Assembly: GCA_004010275.1 (NCBI GenBank)
Contig: RBWT01000002.1
Location: 53,244-117,243 of the forward strand
DNA from: Streptomyces huasconensis
GTDB lineage: Bacteria > Actinomycetota > Actinomycetes > Streptomycetales > Streptomycetaceae
Direction of reading: 5' to 3'
DNA length: 64,000 nucleotides
Part shown: positions 17,789 through 26,114 of the stretch, piece after piece
How the letters are laid out: the number at the start of each line of letters is the position of its first letter
Position numbering within the stretch: position 1 is the stretch's first letter
Translations under genes and position numbers: made by a program
Notes under the pieces: model-generated
What the model was told of the DNA's origin: nothing
Databases searched by the model: none
What the model saw: only the letters and a program-made list of their open reading frames with translations

Positions 17789-18232
17789 TCACGGTCGGCG
17801 CTCCCGCGCCGCCCCGGCACGGGCGGGTGCCGGGGCAGGCGGGAGCGTGGTGGTGAGCTTGGACCCGGTGAGCTGCACCGGCCGCTCGGTGCTGGTTCCG
17901 GGCGGCGGCATGGTGCGCAGCAGCTCGTCGAGCGCCGTGGCGTATCCGTCGCGCGCGGACAGGGCCGCCTCCATCCACTGCGCGTCAAACCGTGAGTCTT
18001 CGGCGGGCAGTTCACCCATGCCGCGGTCGGCGGTGGTGGCGTCATGGATGCGGTCGCGGAGCCGGGCGACTTGTTCCTCGGCCACCGCCAGCCAGGAGCG
18101 CAGCTCCAGGGCGCGCAGCAGGGCGGCGGATGCCTCGGGGCCCGCGGCCTGCGCGTACAGCTCGCTCAGCGAGGCACCGAAGAACTGGGTCAGGGCCTCG
18201 TCCTGGCCAGTCGGCTTGAGTGCGACGCTCAC
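17789..18232 (-). CDS. small helical protein
   Basis: 147 residues from a GTG at 18232 that overlaps the upstream stop (GTGA). The body is alpha-helical (LTQFFGASLSELYAQA, ELRSWLAVAEEQVARLRDRI, MEAALSARDGYATALDELLR) and is followed by a Pro/Ala-rich tail ending R-E-R-R-P. No catalytic motif is visible. It sits between two similar small helical genes (17340 and 18229), all on the minus strand and overlapping or closely spaced, so the three form an operon. Function unknown; I infer structural or adaptor roles from size and architecture only. Confidence 0.55.
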   Translation of the reverse strand: MSVALKPTGQDEALTQFFGASLSELYAQAAGPEASAALLRALELRSWLAVAEEQVARLRDRIHDATTADRGMGELPAEDSRFDAQWMEAALSARDGYATALDELLRTMPPPGTSTERPVQLTGSKLTTTLPPAPAPARAGAARERRP

Positions 18233-18690
18233 CGAGCCGCTCCTCGTACCGGCACAGATGGAATGGGCGCGGCACTCGGTATCGGTGCGGTCTGAAGGGC
18301 CGGACTGGGGCGGACGGCTGCGTCAGCTCCCCGCCAGGCTCCCGGACCTCGGCGTCCCACAGAGTTCGGGTCGGTGTAGTGACGTATGACCATCGCCCGC
18401 CCGTCGCGGACCGCCACGGCGGCGTTGACCTGGTGGGCCAATTCCATGACCGGGTCGTCCAGCACGTGACCGGGAGCGCGGTCGAGGGCTGCGACGAGGG
18501 CGTCTTCGGCCTTCTCTAGTCCCTCTTGCGCCTCGGCGAGCATGCCGTACCACTTCACGACGACGGTGGCGTCGTTTGATGCATGTGGGGCCGCGGCCAC
18601 CGCCCGTCGCAGGTCGGCCAGCGGCATCTGGAAGCGTGCCTCGATCTGCTGGGTGATGACGCCCATCACGTCGTCGGCGTCGTCGGACAC
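18229..18690 (-). CDS. small helical protein
   Basis: 153 residues from a GTG at 18690 with an excellent AAGGAAAGGAG upstream. It begins M-S-D-D-A-D-D-V and has amphipathic helices (QIEARFQMPLADLRRAVAAA, WYGMLAEAQEGLEKAEDALV, VMELAHQVNAAVAVRDGRAM). The Pro/Ala tail carries a short repeat, A-P-I-P-S twice. Same general design as its downstream neighbours, to which it is coupled by a 4-base overlap. First gene of that group; unknown function. Confidence 0.55.
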   Translation of the reverse strand: MSDDADDVMGVITQQIEARFQMPLADLRRAVAAAPHASNDATVVVKWYGMLAEAQEGLEKAEDALVAALDRAPGHVLDDPVMELAHQVNAAVAVRDGRAMVIRHYTDPNSVGRRGPGAWRGADAAVRPSPALQTAPIPSAAPIPSVPVRGAAR

Positions 18691-18858
18691 GACGTGGCTC
18701 CTTTCCTTGTAAATGCGTGGGCGAGACAAGAACGCGTGCTGCGCCGGTCGGGGGCGAAGGCCGCGAGAAGAGGCCGGGATCCGGAGAACTCGCCGGGGTG
18801 CACGGCCGAATGCGGACGCGTGCAAACCTCGCGATCGGCCTGTGTTCCGGAAACCCAG

Positions 18859-19139
18859 CTATTTGCACCCGGTGTTCTTGTCGGTGATGTAGCGCCAAGT
18901 GCGACTGGTCGGGCGGACCGTGAACTCTTGGCTGTCATAGGGCACATCGATGACGGTGGCCTTTGCCGTTGCCTTTGGAGCGGATCGTCACGGCCTGCGT
19001 GCCGGCCCTTCACGGGTGGCCGTCACACTCGCCGCTGACCAGCGCGCTGATGGGAGCAGGCGGCGCTCGCGTACGTGACGGCGACGAGCGGGAGGGAGAG
19101 CGAGATAGCAACGGCAACGGCTATTCGGGGTGAGTGCAT
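18859..19139 (-). pseudogene. small lipoprotein, several frameshifts
   Basis: ATG 19139 has GGAGG about 13 bases upstream. The signal sequence ends in a lipobox-like A-S-A-A-C (RIAVAVAISLSLPLVAVTYA before it). The rest is spread over frames: I-S-A-L-V-S-G-E-C-D-G-H-P, then T-Q-A-V-T-I-R-S-K-G-N-G-K, then YDSQEFTVRPTSRTWRYITD ending N-T-G-C-K at a TAG (18859). It therefore looks like a roughly 93-residue lipoprotein with at least two indels. It is the first recognisable gene behind dyad copy A (19227-19262), so it belongs to the element's common regulon if intact. Confidence 0.5.
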
Positions 19140-19226
19140 GAGGAACTAACCTCCAGAGGAGCAAGGGGGGACCCGGAAACTCAGCCGGGCTGACGCCGGG
19201 CGGGCAGTGGTTCAAGAGTCCGGAGA

Positions 19227-19262
19227 ATCGCCGGTTTCGCTAACCGGGGATGCGCTGCTATG
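19227..19262 (-). promoter_or_regulatory. dyad operator with -10 hexamer, copy A
   Basis: Read on the minus strand: CATAGC (19262-19257), 5 bases, then the 25-bp dyad (19251-19227). The dyad has arms ATCCCCGGTT and AACCGGCGAT around AGCGA. It lies about 90 bases upstream of the lipoprotein gene at 19139. Shared layout with copies B, C and D. Confidence 0.75.
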
Positions 19263-19342
19263 TTTCGCGCTCCGCCGGGCACCGTGCCCTCATGGATTCA
19301 CGTCGGGACCGATTCTGTGACGGGGCGCATCGGCTGCTGCGG

Positions 19343-20054
19343 TCAGCGAGTTGGGCCGGTTCGCGGCGCCGGGAGGGCGGGCGTGGCAGGCCCGGCGGTG
19401 TACAGGGTCGCCGGTGCGGTGGTCGGCAGGGGAACGTCCTCGCCCGACCAGTGGGCGTGCCACCAGGCGGTGGCCTGCTCGTATGTCGAGAAGCCGCCTT
19501 CGCGCAGGGTGTGCGTCCACTGCTCGGTATCGACCTCCTCCAGCAGTACCCGGAAGCGCAGCGGCGCCTTTTCGTCGATGGCGGCCAGCAGCACCGTGAT
19601 CTGCATACGGTCCGGGTCATCCGAGGTGTAGTTGGTGACGAGGGCGAAGTGGTCACCGTCGGCAGTGAAGCGGTCCTCCAGGGCCTTGGTCGCCTCGTCG
19701 GCGGCATCGGTTCCGATGCCGGGGGAAAGGCCGACGGCCTCCTTGGGGCAGCCGCGGGCGATCAACCAGTTCTGCGCCAGAGGCAGCAGGGGCAGCCTCT
19801 CGTGCTGGAAGCGGAACGTACGAGCTTCCACGTCCCGCTGCAGGTGGAGGGCCACCAACTGTGGCTCGCCGGGGATGCCCCAGGTCACCGCACCGTTGTG
19901 CAGAACGTAGTAGCTGTGCCGTTGATCGTCGGTGTGGTGCACGGCGAGGACGGAGAGTTCAGTGGATTCGATATCGATGTGCTGCCAGAACTGCTCGGCG
20001 ACACGGTCGTTGACGGCGCTCGTAGCCGTCGAGGCGGAAGTCAGGGGAGGGCAT
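19343..20054 (-). CDS. unknown conserved protein, frame-shifted near start
   Basis: ATG 20054 begins M-P-S-P-D-F-R-L-D-G-Y-E-R; one surplus C near 20020 then breaks the frame, after which it continues VNDRVAEQFWQHIDIESTEL. It has strands such as SYYVLHNGAVTWGIPGEPQL, a YTSDDPDRMQITVLLAAIDE segment and RVLLEEVDTEQWTHTLREGG. Total about 237 residues, with a Pro-rich tail. Mixed alpha/beta, no catalytic motif or membrane segment; family not recognised. It is the last gene of the minus-strand group starting at 22367. Confidence 0.5.
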
Positions 20055-20091
20055 AGGGCTTTCGGAGCGAGGCGAACACGGGATGCAGGGT

Positions 20092-20781
20092 TCAGCGGCG
20101 GGCTGGTGCAGCCGTGGGCCAGGTTCCGGGCCGAGGCGCGGGAGCCGTTCCGGGCGCCTTGGGCGAGCGCGGGGCGGTCAGGGCCGCACGGCCGGTGTCG
20201 GTCAGCGTGACGGGCTGACCCGCCGTGACCGGGCGAGAGGTATCGCGCACTACCAGGCGGTCCTCTTCGAGGCGTTGCAGCTGGCTGTAGCGCATGCGGG
20301 TGCCGGAGGTGGTGACGACGTACAGCTGCTGCGTCAGAAGGTTCTGGTGGAGGTTGGCGCCCTGGGCGATGGCGAGCAGTGCCGCGATGTCGGGCGCCGG
20401 AAGGTTCGGCACGTCGCGCGCAGTGCTGTCCCGGGCGGCGGCTTCGACGGGCGTGAGCGCGGCCACGGCCTGGTCCTGGCGCTGGTCCCGGGTGCGGGCC
20501 GCGTCCTGCAGCAGGTCGAGGGTCCGGTCGATACGCTCGAACCAAGCCTCGTCGACCGGGTATTGGCCGGAGGAAAGGCTGTTGAGCTGGGTCCGGTAGA
20601 AGGTCACGCTGGTCTCGGCCTGGACGAGGGCCCGGTGGGCGTCGACCAGCTGCGCGTGCTGTTCGTCGAGCAGGTCGCGGTCGCGGTACTGCCACAGCCT
20701 GCCGATGCTGTGGCCCACGGCCGCTTCGATGCGGTGATCCAGCTGGGTAAGAGCCTTCTTCACCGGTGCGTTGCGGGGCAT
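20092..20781 (-). CDS. helical-bundle protein with C-terminal winged helix
   Basis: 229 residues from ATG 20781, with AGGA about 11 bases upstream. The N-terminal 110 residues are helical (KKALTQLDHRIEAAVGHSIG, LLDEQHAQLVDAHRALVQAE). The C-terminal part forms a winged helix: DIAALLAIAQGANLHQNLLT, YVVTTSGTRMRYSQLQRLEE (recognition helix) and V-T-L-T-D-T-G-R-A-A-L. Three plus-strand genes (57759, 58546, 59777) have the same two-part design, so this is the outlying member of a paralogous family. DNA binding is inferred from the winged helix; targets unknown. Confidence 0.6.
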   Translation of the reverse strand: MPRNAPVKKALTQLDHRIEAAVGHSIGRLWQYRDRDLLDEQHAQLVDAHRALVQAETSVTFYRTQLNSLSSGQYPVDEAWFERIDRTLDLLQDAARTRDQRQDQAVAALTPVEAAARDSTARDVPNLPAPDIAALLAIAQGANLHQNLLTQQLYVVTTSGTRMRYSQLQRLEEDRLVVRDTSRPVTAGQPVTLTDTGRAALTAPRSPKAPGTAPAPRPGTWPTAAPARR

Positions 20782-20801
20782 GGGGAAGATTCCTGGGGGT
20801 G

Positions 20802-21235
20802 TCACGAGGGCCGGTGTACGAAGCCGCTTGCGCCGAGGGGCAGGCGCACGTCGAGGTGCACTTCGTGTCGCACCTCGCGGACGTTGCCGAGGCGGCGAAG
20901 GAGACGGAGCATCGGCTGGTTCGACGTCTCGGTGTGGGTGCTCAGGGTGGGGGTGCCGCGGTCCTGGGCGTACTGGGCTGCGTGCCGGGCCAGCGCGGTG
21001 CCGATGCCGCGGCACTGGTGGGCATCGGCGGCCTGGAGTCCCACGGCGAAGACGCCCGTTTCCCGGCTGACGGGACCGGTGCAGGCCAGCGCGAGGTCCG
21101 CGGTCCTCACGCGGCGAGAGGCGGTGAGGAACGGGTGGCTCAACAGGAGCGGTCAGGCAGCACGGCCATCAGGGAGCTGCGCGGGTAGAGGACGGCCGTG
21201 AGGTCGTGGAGGCGGGAGGGGGCGTGGGTCGTCAA
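20802..21235 (-). CDS. GNAT-family acetyltransferase, frame-shifted
   Basis: The TTG start at 21235 overlaps the stop of the RelE-like gene (TTGA) and has GAAGGAC upstream. The first 31 codons (LHDLTAVLYPRSSLMAVLPD) are followed by a TGA; the GNAT domain resumes in another frame from 21143 (LSHPFLTASRRVRTADLALA). Motif A is C-R-G-I-G-T-A-L-A-R-H-A and the C-terminal asparagine motif is T-E-T-S-N-Q-P-M-L-R-L-L-R-R-L-G. Allowing one missing base gives about 144 residues, a normal small GNAT. Substrate unknown; coupling behind a RelE-like gene may hint at a toxin-type acetyltransferase, but this is speculation. Confidence 0.6.
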
Positions 21236-21720
21236 AGAGTGCGGTCCTTCGGGGTCGGGGACAGAGCGGGGCGGGGAAGACCTGGCACCGCGTACGGCGG
21301 CGGACTCGGCTTGGGGACTTCGCGGTGCGCCTCCAGTTGTGGGGAGCGGGAGCGGGCGGCATGGGCGAGCGCGCTCACTGGTCGGCGGGTGATCCCCAGG
21401 CGTTTGCGGGCGACGCTGTAGACCTCGTGGCGGTCGCGCGGGCGCACGGCCACCACGTGGATCTCGGCGCGGTGTGCTGACCCTGGTGGGGCCGGGCGCT
21501 GGGCGTAGACGACACGCCAGGCTTTGCGGTGATCGACGTACAGCTTGCGGTAGTCGGCCAGTTCGCCGAGCAGTCTGGAGCCGAACTGCTGGGCGTTGAC
21601 GACGTCCTGGAGCTGGGCGAGGGCCAGATCCCGGATGTCGCCGGGTGCCTCAAGGAGGTCGGTCAGGGCGCGCGGGTCGAAGGAGAGGCCGAAGGCGGGC
21701 CGGTGCTCGGCCCCGCTCAT
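21232..21720 (-). CDS. RelE/ParE-superfamily-like protein
   Basis: 162 residues from ATG 21720, overlapping the DUF4913 stop (ATGA). Core features are a helix (IRDLALAQLQDVVNAQQFGS), then ELADYRKLYVDHRKAWRVVY and an I-H-V-V-A-V-R-P-R-D-R-H-E-V-Y-S-V-A-R-K-R-L strand-helix. The sequence fits RelE/ParE toxins and related proteins: R-V-V-Y, a central strand, then R-x-x-x-x-V-Y-x-x-A. The C-terminal 50 residues are Pro-rich and extra for the family. I see no adjacent short antitoxin; DUF4913 upstream is the only coupled partner. Toxin activity is not shown. Confidence 0.5.
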   Translation of the reverse strand: MSGAEHRPAFGLSFDPRALTDLLEAPGDIRDLALAQLQDVVNAQQFGSRLLGELADYRKLYVDHRKAWRVVYAQRPAPPGSAHRAEIHVVAVRPRDRHEVYSVARKRLGITRRPVSALAHAARSRSPQLEAHREVPKPSPPPYAVPGLPRPALSPTPKDRTL

Positions 21721-22367
21721 GCGCTCTGGTCCGGCTCGCCGGCCTCCGGCTGGTCCGCCGAGGCCGAGCGTGCGGAGCGGATGGAGGAGGCCGGGCCGGG
21801 CAGCAGGCGGTGCGCGTCGCGGTCGGGGTCGGTCTGGCAGGCCGAGAGCGGTCCGCCGGGGGCGCGCACATGGGCCAGGCAGTGCGTGAGGAAGTCGCGG
21901 TGCCACACGAACATCCCGGACGGTCCGGCTTCGGGATCTTTGTGCTGCTGGTAGGCCATCCACAAGGCGTGGAGCCAGGCGACGACGTCGTCGTGCTCCT
22001 GCCACTTTCTGCACCACGGGGCCGCGGTGGTGACCTCGGCGCCATAGGTGTCTATGAGGAAGCCGTCGACCCAGTCCGTCAGTGCGTCGAGTTCGTCCTC
22101 GTACTCCTCGCCCTCCAGTTCCAGGATCGGGCGCGGTTCGGGCGGTGCCTGGATCGGCGCTGCGGGCATCCCCGGAAGGCCGGGCATGCCGAACGGCGCG
22201 AAGGGCGAGGGGTCCGGAGGTGCGGCAAGGCTGTCGAGCTGCCGGGCCTGCTCGGCCTGCTGCTCCATGAGTTTGCGGACGCTGGCCTCGACGCTCTCCA
22301 GCTTCGAATCCGGCAGCCGGACAGGTTCCATTTCCCCGTCGTCGGGGAGGTCTATGGATTCAGGCAC
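21717..22367 (-). CDS. DUF4913-domain protein
   Basis: 216 residues. The GTG at 22367 is chosen over the GTG at 22418 because AAGGAGG lies about 6 bases upstream. The N-terminal half has a short coiled coil (LESVEASVRKLMEQQAEQAR) and a Pro-rich linker. The C-terminal half is DUF4913: LTDWVDGFLIDTYGAEV, then W-C-R-K-W-Q-E-H-D-D-V-V-A-W-L, then W-M-A-Y-Q-Q-H and MFVWHRDFLTHCLAHVRAP. DUF4913 occurs on Streptomyces plasmids and conjugative elements with unknown function. First gene of the minus operon, about 60 bases behind dyad copy B. Confidence 0.75.
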   Translation of the reverse strand: MPESIDLPDDGEMEPVRLPDSKLESVEASVRKLMEQQAEQARQLDSLAAPPDPSPFAPFGMPGLPGMPAAPIQAPPEPRPILELEGEEYEDELDALTDWVDGFLIDTYGAEVTTAAPWCRKWQEHDDVVAWLHALWMAYQQHKDPEAGPSGMFVWHRDFLTHCLAHVRAPGGPLSACQTDPDRDAHRLLPGPASSIRSARSASADQPEAGEPDQSA

Positions 22368-22428
22368 GAAAGGGGCCTCCTTGAAGCCGCGGCCGGTGGG
22401 CGTGAATGACGGTTCCACGATCCAGAGA

Positions 22429-22464
22429 ATCCCCGGTTTCGCTAACCGGCGATCCGGTGCTATA
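22429..22464 (-). promoter_or_regulatory. dyad operator with -10 hexamer, copy B
   Basis: Minus-strand reading: TATAGC (22464-22459), 5 bases, then the 25-bp dyad (22453-22429), with arms ATCGCCGGTT and AACCGGGGAT around AGCGA. It lies about 60 bases ahead of the DUF4913 start at 22367. Of the four hexamers this is closest to a sigma-70 -10 box. Confidence 0.8.
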
Positions 22465-22474
22465 ACGCATCACC

Positions 22475-22520
22475 CGGCACGGGGAATGACGGGCCAGGAG
22501 CCCGCTTTCACTCCGTGCCG
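22475..22520 (-). terminator. nested hairpin downstream of the DNA methyltransferase gene
   Basis: CGGCACGG (22475-22482) pairs perfectly with CCGTGCCG (22513-22520), with an inner CGGGC/GCCCG stem. It lies between the methyltransferase stop (22536) and the promoter of the next minus-strand operon, as expected for a terminator. Confidence 0.5.
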
Positions 22521-22535
22521 AGCAGAGGGACGCGC

Positions 22536-23330
22536 CTAGGCAGACAGAACGAAGTCATCCTGGGACGAGATCTGCTGCACCGTCTCGGTCAACCGGTCGG
22601 CTGCCACCTCGGCGTACTCGCGGGTCTTCTCCACCCCGATGAACGAGCGGCCTTCCAGCATGGCGGCTACCCCGGTGGACCCGGATCCGGCGGTGAAGTC
22701 CAGGACGGTGCCCTGCTCGGGGCAGATCTTGACCAGCTCCCGCATCACCTCCACCGGCTTCTGCGTGATGTGCTGGCGGTTCTTGCCCGAGGGCTGCGAG
22801 GCGGAGTAGAGGCCGGGCAGGTAGACCGGGTTCCGGGAGCCGTCGATGGCGCCCTTCGAGCCCCAGATGATGAACTCGCAGTTCTGGGTGAAGCGGCCCT
22901 TCTGGGGCCTGGCCTGGGGCTTGTGCCAGGCCAGCACGCCGCGCCACAGCCAGCCGGCCGCCTGCAGCGCATCCGTCGTCGTCGGCATCTGCCGCCAGTC
23001 GGTGAACAACAGCGCGGTGCCGCCGGGCTTGGTCAGCCGGTGCGCCTCGGTCATGATCTGCGTGAGCCAGAAGCCGTAGCTGCGCTGATCCATGTTCTCC
23101 CCGGTGAAGTCCGGGAGCTGGTGCTGGGCGTCGGCGGAGGTGTACTTCTGCTTCGCGCTGCGGCTGGTGCGCTCCTTCGCCGTCCGGCCGCCGGAGTTGT
23201 AGGGCGGGTCGGTGATGACGGAGTCGACACAGCCGTCCGGCAGCGTCGCAAGCACGCTCAGCGCGTCGCCCTGATGCAGGGAAAAAGGCAAAGGGATACC
23301 ACAATTCGGTTCGGGTGAGGATGGGGTCAT
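22536..23330 (-). CDS. solitary DNA adenine/N4-cytosine methyltransferase
   Basis: 264 residues from ATG 23330 (C-G-G-A-G just upstream); ATG 23375 is an alternative. The catalytic motif IV is T-D-P-P-Y-N-S-G-G (residues 40-48), and the AdoMet-binding motif I comes near the C-terminus (L-D-F-T-A-G-S-G-S-T-G-V, about residue 209), so it is the beta-type order. LHQGDALSVLATLPDGCVDS is the typical entry. It methylates the amino group of adenine or cytosine; the site cannot be read from sequence. No restriction gene is adjacent, so a role in protection from host restriction or in regulation is likely. Divergent from the secretion operon. Confidence 0.85.
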   Translation of the reverse strand: MTPSSPEPNCGIPLPFSLHQGDALSVLATLPDGCVDSVITDPPYNSGGRTAKERTSRSAKQKYTSADAQHQLPDFTGENMDQRSYGFWLTQIMTEAHRLTKPGGTALLFTDWRQMPTTTDALQAAGWLWRGVLAWHKPQARPQKGRFTQNCEFIIWGSKGAIDGSRNPVYLPGLYSASQPSGKNRQHITQKPVEVMRELVKICPEQGTVLDFTAGSGSTGVAAMLEGRSFIGVEKTREYAEVAADRLTETVQQISSQDDFVLSA

Positions 23331-23792
23331 TCGCTCCGGCTCGCGCACAGAACCCGGCAGAACTACGGCAGGCATGACGATGCCACGGCCCGCAATGCAG
23401 GGTGCGAGGGAGGAGCCAAAACTGTAGGGCACGATCCCCGGTGGAGCGGTGTCGCCGCCATAGTCCGTGCAATCAAGCCTTGATCGTCTGATTTCGGGGA
23501 CCGGGGATCTGGGCTTATTGTTTTGGAGCTGCCCGGCGGACACCGCCGTTGGCCAACTCCCCCTCCTCTGCCCTCACCGAGATATTCCCCTGCCCGAACC
23601 CGCCTGGCCCCGACCAGCCCACGCACATCAAGGTGCATCCGCCGTGTGCGTCGGGGCCCGATTCACCCGCCACCGGCTGCCGCGGCCCCCCGCCCACGCC
23701 CCGCGCGGCCAGGACTCCACCTTCAAGGACGCCCTTGTGACAACTCCCTACCCACCCCTGCCTGAAACCCCGCCACTGGGAGGCGCGCCGGA
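23331..23792. promoter_or_regulatory. divergent promoter region of the methyltransferase and secretion operons
   Basis: 460 bases without a gene. It contains a perfect 6+1+6 palindrome ATCAAG-C-CTTGAT at 23472-23484, unusual for this GC-rich DNA, next to an A/T-rich stretch near 23515-23525 (TTATTGTTTTGG). It is a plausible operator for divergent transcription. No copy of the 25-bp dyad is present here. Confidence 0.4.
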
Positions 23793-24923
23793 TTGAAGGC
23801 GATAGCCGCCGGCATCGGCGTCGTCTTCCTCTCCCCCTTGCTGCTCGCGGGCACGGCCATGATGATGGCCGCCGCCTCCAGCGAAGCCGCCGAAACCACC
23901 AGCGGGTTCAGCGGCTGCCTGCACGACGTCGACACGGACACCGTCACCAAGCAGGTGACGAAGATCCTCAACGGAGCGTTCGGCAAAGACGTGAAGGTCG
24001 AGGGCCTGTCCATGCCCGCCGAGCAGGTCCCCAACGCCCAGACCATCGTGGCCACCGGCATCTCGCTCGACGTGCCCAAACGCGGCCAGATCGTCGCGCT
24101 CGCCACCGCCATGCAGGAATCACGCCTGCGCAACCTCAACTACGGAGACCGCGACAGCCTGGGACTGTTCCAGCAGCGCCCCAGTCAGGGCTGGGGCACC
24201 GCTCAGCAGATCCACGACCCGGTGTACGCGAGCGAGAGGTTCTACAAAGCCCTGCTCAAGGTCAAGGGCTGGCAGCAGATGACCGTCACCCAAGCTGCCC
24301 AGGCCGTGCAGAAGTCGGGCCTGCCCGATGCGTACGCACAGTGGGAACCGCTGGCCACCGCCCTGCAGAAGGCCATCGCTGCCACGTTCCCCAGCACTGG
24401 CTCGGACGAGCCCTCCGGCGGTGACTCCAAGGACGGCGACAGCCCGGCCGCTGGCTGCGGCCCGGCCGAGGACGGCTCCTCCTACGGGCGTATCCCCGAG
24501 GGCAGCGTGCCCAAGGGCTACGCGATCCCGAAGAACGCCGACCCCAAGGCCCGCAAAGCCATCGACTGGGCGATGCACCAGCTCGGCACGATGTACCAGT
24601 GGGGCGGCAGCTGCACCGCCGCGCACGGCCCTGACCCGATGGGCCGCTGCGACTGCAGCAGTCTGATGCAGCAGGCGTACGCCAAGGCCGGCGTCAAGCT
24701 CACCCGTACCACGTACACCCAGGTCAACGAAGGCAAGGCCGTCTCGCCCAGCAAGCTGCGGCCCGGCGACCTGATCTTCAGCCGGGGCACGGCCCAACGC
24801 CCGGAACACGTCGGCATGTTCATGGGCTCGGGGCTCGTGATCGAGGCGCCCAGGACCGGCAAACCGGTGCGCATCACTCCACTGAAGGACTGGGCGATTC
24901 TCGCCGCCCGCCGCGTCCTCTGA
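23793..24923 (+). CDS. NlpC/P60 cell-wall hydrolase of the secretion system
   Basis: 376 residues from a TTG at 23793 with GGGAGG upstream. An N-terminal membrane or signal segment (VVFLSPLLLAGTAMMMAAAS) is followed by a lysozyme-like part (ATAMQESRLRNLNYGDRDSL, G-L-F-Q-Q-R-P-S-Q-G-W-G). An acidic linker leads to the C-terminal NlpC/P60 domain with catalytic Cys in C-D-C-S-S-L-M-Q-Q-A-Y and the partner His in P-E-H-V-G-M-F. Together they should cut glycan and peptide bonds of peptidoglycan to let the transfer channel through, as with Orf14/TcpG of Gram-positive conjugative elements. First gene of the secretion operon and unbroken. Confidence 0.85.
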   Translation: MKAIAAGIGVVFLSPLLLAGTAMMMAAASSEAAETTSGFSGCLHDVDTDTVTKQVTKILNGAFGKDVKVEGLSMPAEQVPNAQTIVATGISLDVPKRGQIVALATAMQESRLRNLNYGDRDSLGLFQQRPSQGWGTAQQIHDPVYASERFYKALLKVKGWQQMTVTQAAQAVQKSGLPDAYAQWEPLATALQKAIAATFPSTGSDEPSGGDSKDGDSPAAGCGPAEDGSSYGRIPEGSVPKGYAIPKNADPKARKAIDWAMHQLGTMYQWGGSCTAAHGPDPMGRCDCSSLMQQAYAKAGVKLTRTTYTQVNEGKAVSPSKLRPGDLIFSRGTAQRPEHVGMFMGSGLVIEAPRTGKPVRITPLKDWAILAARRVL

Positions 24924-25066
24924 CGCCGCCCCTGCCCAGGTCCCGCCCCATGGCCGGCCGGGCCGGCCCCTCTCGGCGTCATCGCGCCGCTCCCTCCTTC
25001 TTTTCTCCCTTCCCCCCTTTCGCCGGGCCGCCATCGGCCTGCGCACGCAAGGAGTCCGCCACACGC

Positions 25067-25381
25067 ATGCCCATACCTCTCGCTGACCGTGCCATCCAGC
25101 TCGCCTACGACCCAGGTATCTCCCCCAAGGGCGGCGGCCTGCCCGGCCTCTCCGTCCTGAAGAACGTCGTCAACTCGATCAACCTCTTCGGCATCGTCGC
25201 TGTCGTCGGGGCCCTGGCCGTCTCCCTCGCCGTGTGGGCCTGGGGTCACCACACCGGCGGCCACCAGGCCGAAGCCAACGGCAAGAAGGGCGCAACCGTC
25301 GCCGCCGGCGCAGCCCTCGGCCTCGGCGCCGCCAACGGCATCGTGGCGTTCTTCAGCGCTCTGGGGTCGCAGGTCCAGTGA
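25067..25381 (+). CDS. DUF6112-like membrane protein of the conjugation locus
   Basis: 104 residues from ATG 25067 with AAGGAG upstream. Two membrane helices: one about residues 38-58 (NLFGIVAVVGALAVSLAVWA) and one about 78-98 (VAAGAALGLGAANGIVAFFS), with a charged loop containing G-H-H-T-G-G-H between. Size, topology and position match the DUF6112 proteins next to SCO6880-type genes in Streptomyces. A VirB2/VirB3-like role in the channel is inferred from place and topology only. The stop overlaps the next ATG (TGATG), so expression is coupled to the TcpC-like protein. Confidence 0.65.
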   Translation: MPIPLADRAIQLAYDPGISPKGGGLPGLSVLKNVVNSINLFGIVAVVGALAVSLAVWAWGHHTGGHQAEANGKKGATVAAGAALGLGAANGIVAFFSALGSQVQ

Positions 25382-26079
25382 TGAAACGATTCCCCTCCTT
25401 CTCTCTGTCCTCCTACGGCACCGGCTGGTCGGCCTCGTCCAACCGCCGCATCGCCACCCTCACGGTGGCCATCGCCGCCCTGCTCGCTCTCGCCGCCACC
25501 GTCGCGTTCTTCACCGGACGCGGCAAGGACGGCCACCACAGCGAGTCCGGCCCGCCGTCCACCGCGGGCAGCGCCGCTCCTTCCGAAGCCGCCCCGAAGC
25601 CGGGCGGAAAGGAGGCGGGGTCCGTTCCCCGGCCACCGCAGATCGCCGATCCGGTCGCCTACGCCAAGGCCGCGGCCCGGATGCTGTGGTCCTACGACAC
25701 CCGCGACACCAGCCGTCACCAGCAGCTCGCCGGCATGAGCGCGTGGATGTCGAAGGAGACCAAGTACGCCGACTGGAACTCCGTAGCCGCCCAGGTACCG
25801 GATCCGACTCTGTGGTCCCGCATGGCCGACAACGACCAGCACGCCACCGCGACGGTCACCGAAGGCCACTTCCCCTCCGCCTTCAAAACAGCCCTGGCCG
25901 AGGACCCCTCCGCGATCACCAAGGCATACATCTACGTCGTCACCGTCAACGGCAAACAGACCCTGGCCTGGAAGAAGGGCGGCAGCGGAGCCGAGGAACG
26001 CGCCGTGACCCTGGCCGTCCAGTGCCGACCCAGCCACGACTGCGCGCTGTCCGCCATCGCCCCCACCGTCACGCAGTGA
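25381..26079 (+). CDS. TcpC/VirB8-like conjugal transfer protein
   Basis: 232 residues. One N-terminal membrane helix (IATLTVAIAALLALAATVAF), a low-complexity linker rich in Ser, Pro and Gly, then an extracytoplasmic domain (PVAYAKAAARMLWSYDTRDT, H-Q-Q-L-A-G-M-S-A-W-M-S and a YIYVVTVNGKQTLAWKKGGS strand pair). One helix plus an NTF2-like domain is the layout of VirB8 and TcpC, which assemble the channel. The match is architectural, not by a unique motif. Intact, coupled to the gene before it. Confidence 0.6.
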   Translation: MKRFPSFSLSSYGTGWSASSNRRIATLTVAIAALLALAATVAFFTGRGKDGHHSESGPPSTAGSAAPSEAAPKPGGKEAGSVPRPPQIADPVAYAKAAARMLWSYDTRDTSRHQQLAGMSAWMSKETKYADWNSVAAQVPDPTLWSRMADNDQHATATVTEGHFPSAFKTALAEDPSAITKAYIYVVTVNGKQTLAWKKGGSGAEERAVTLAVQCRPSHDCALSAIAPTVTQ

Positions 26080-26114
26080 CCCACGCCTAAGAGCAGAAAG
26101 GAGCCCAACACCCC

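Noticed and set aside
16837..18045. 402-codon minus-strand frame joining the helical protein to the HxlR region
   Set aside because: The frame runs into the HxlR gene only because an indel removes the natural stop near 17340.
23400..23510. Possible fifth dyad copy (ATCCCCGGT-like strings near 23430 and GGACCGGGGATC near 23500)
   Set aside because: Only half-arms match; no AGCGA loop or symmetric second arm, and no hexamer at 5 bp.
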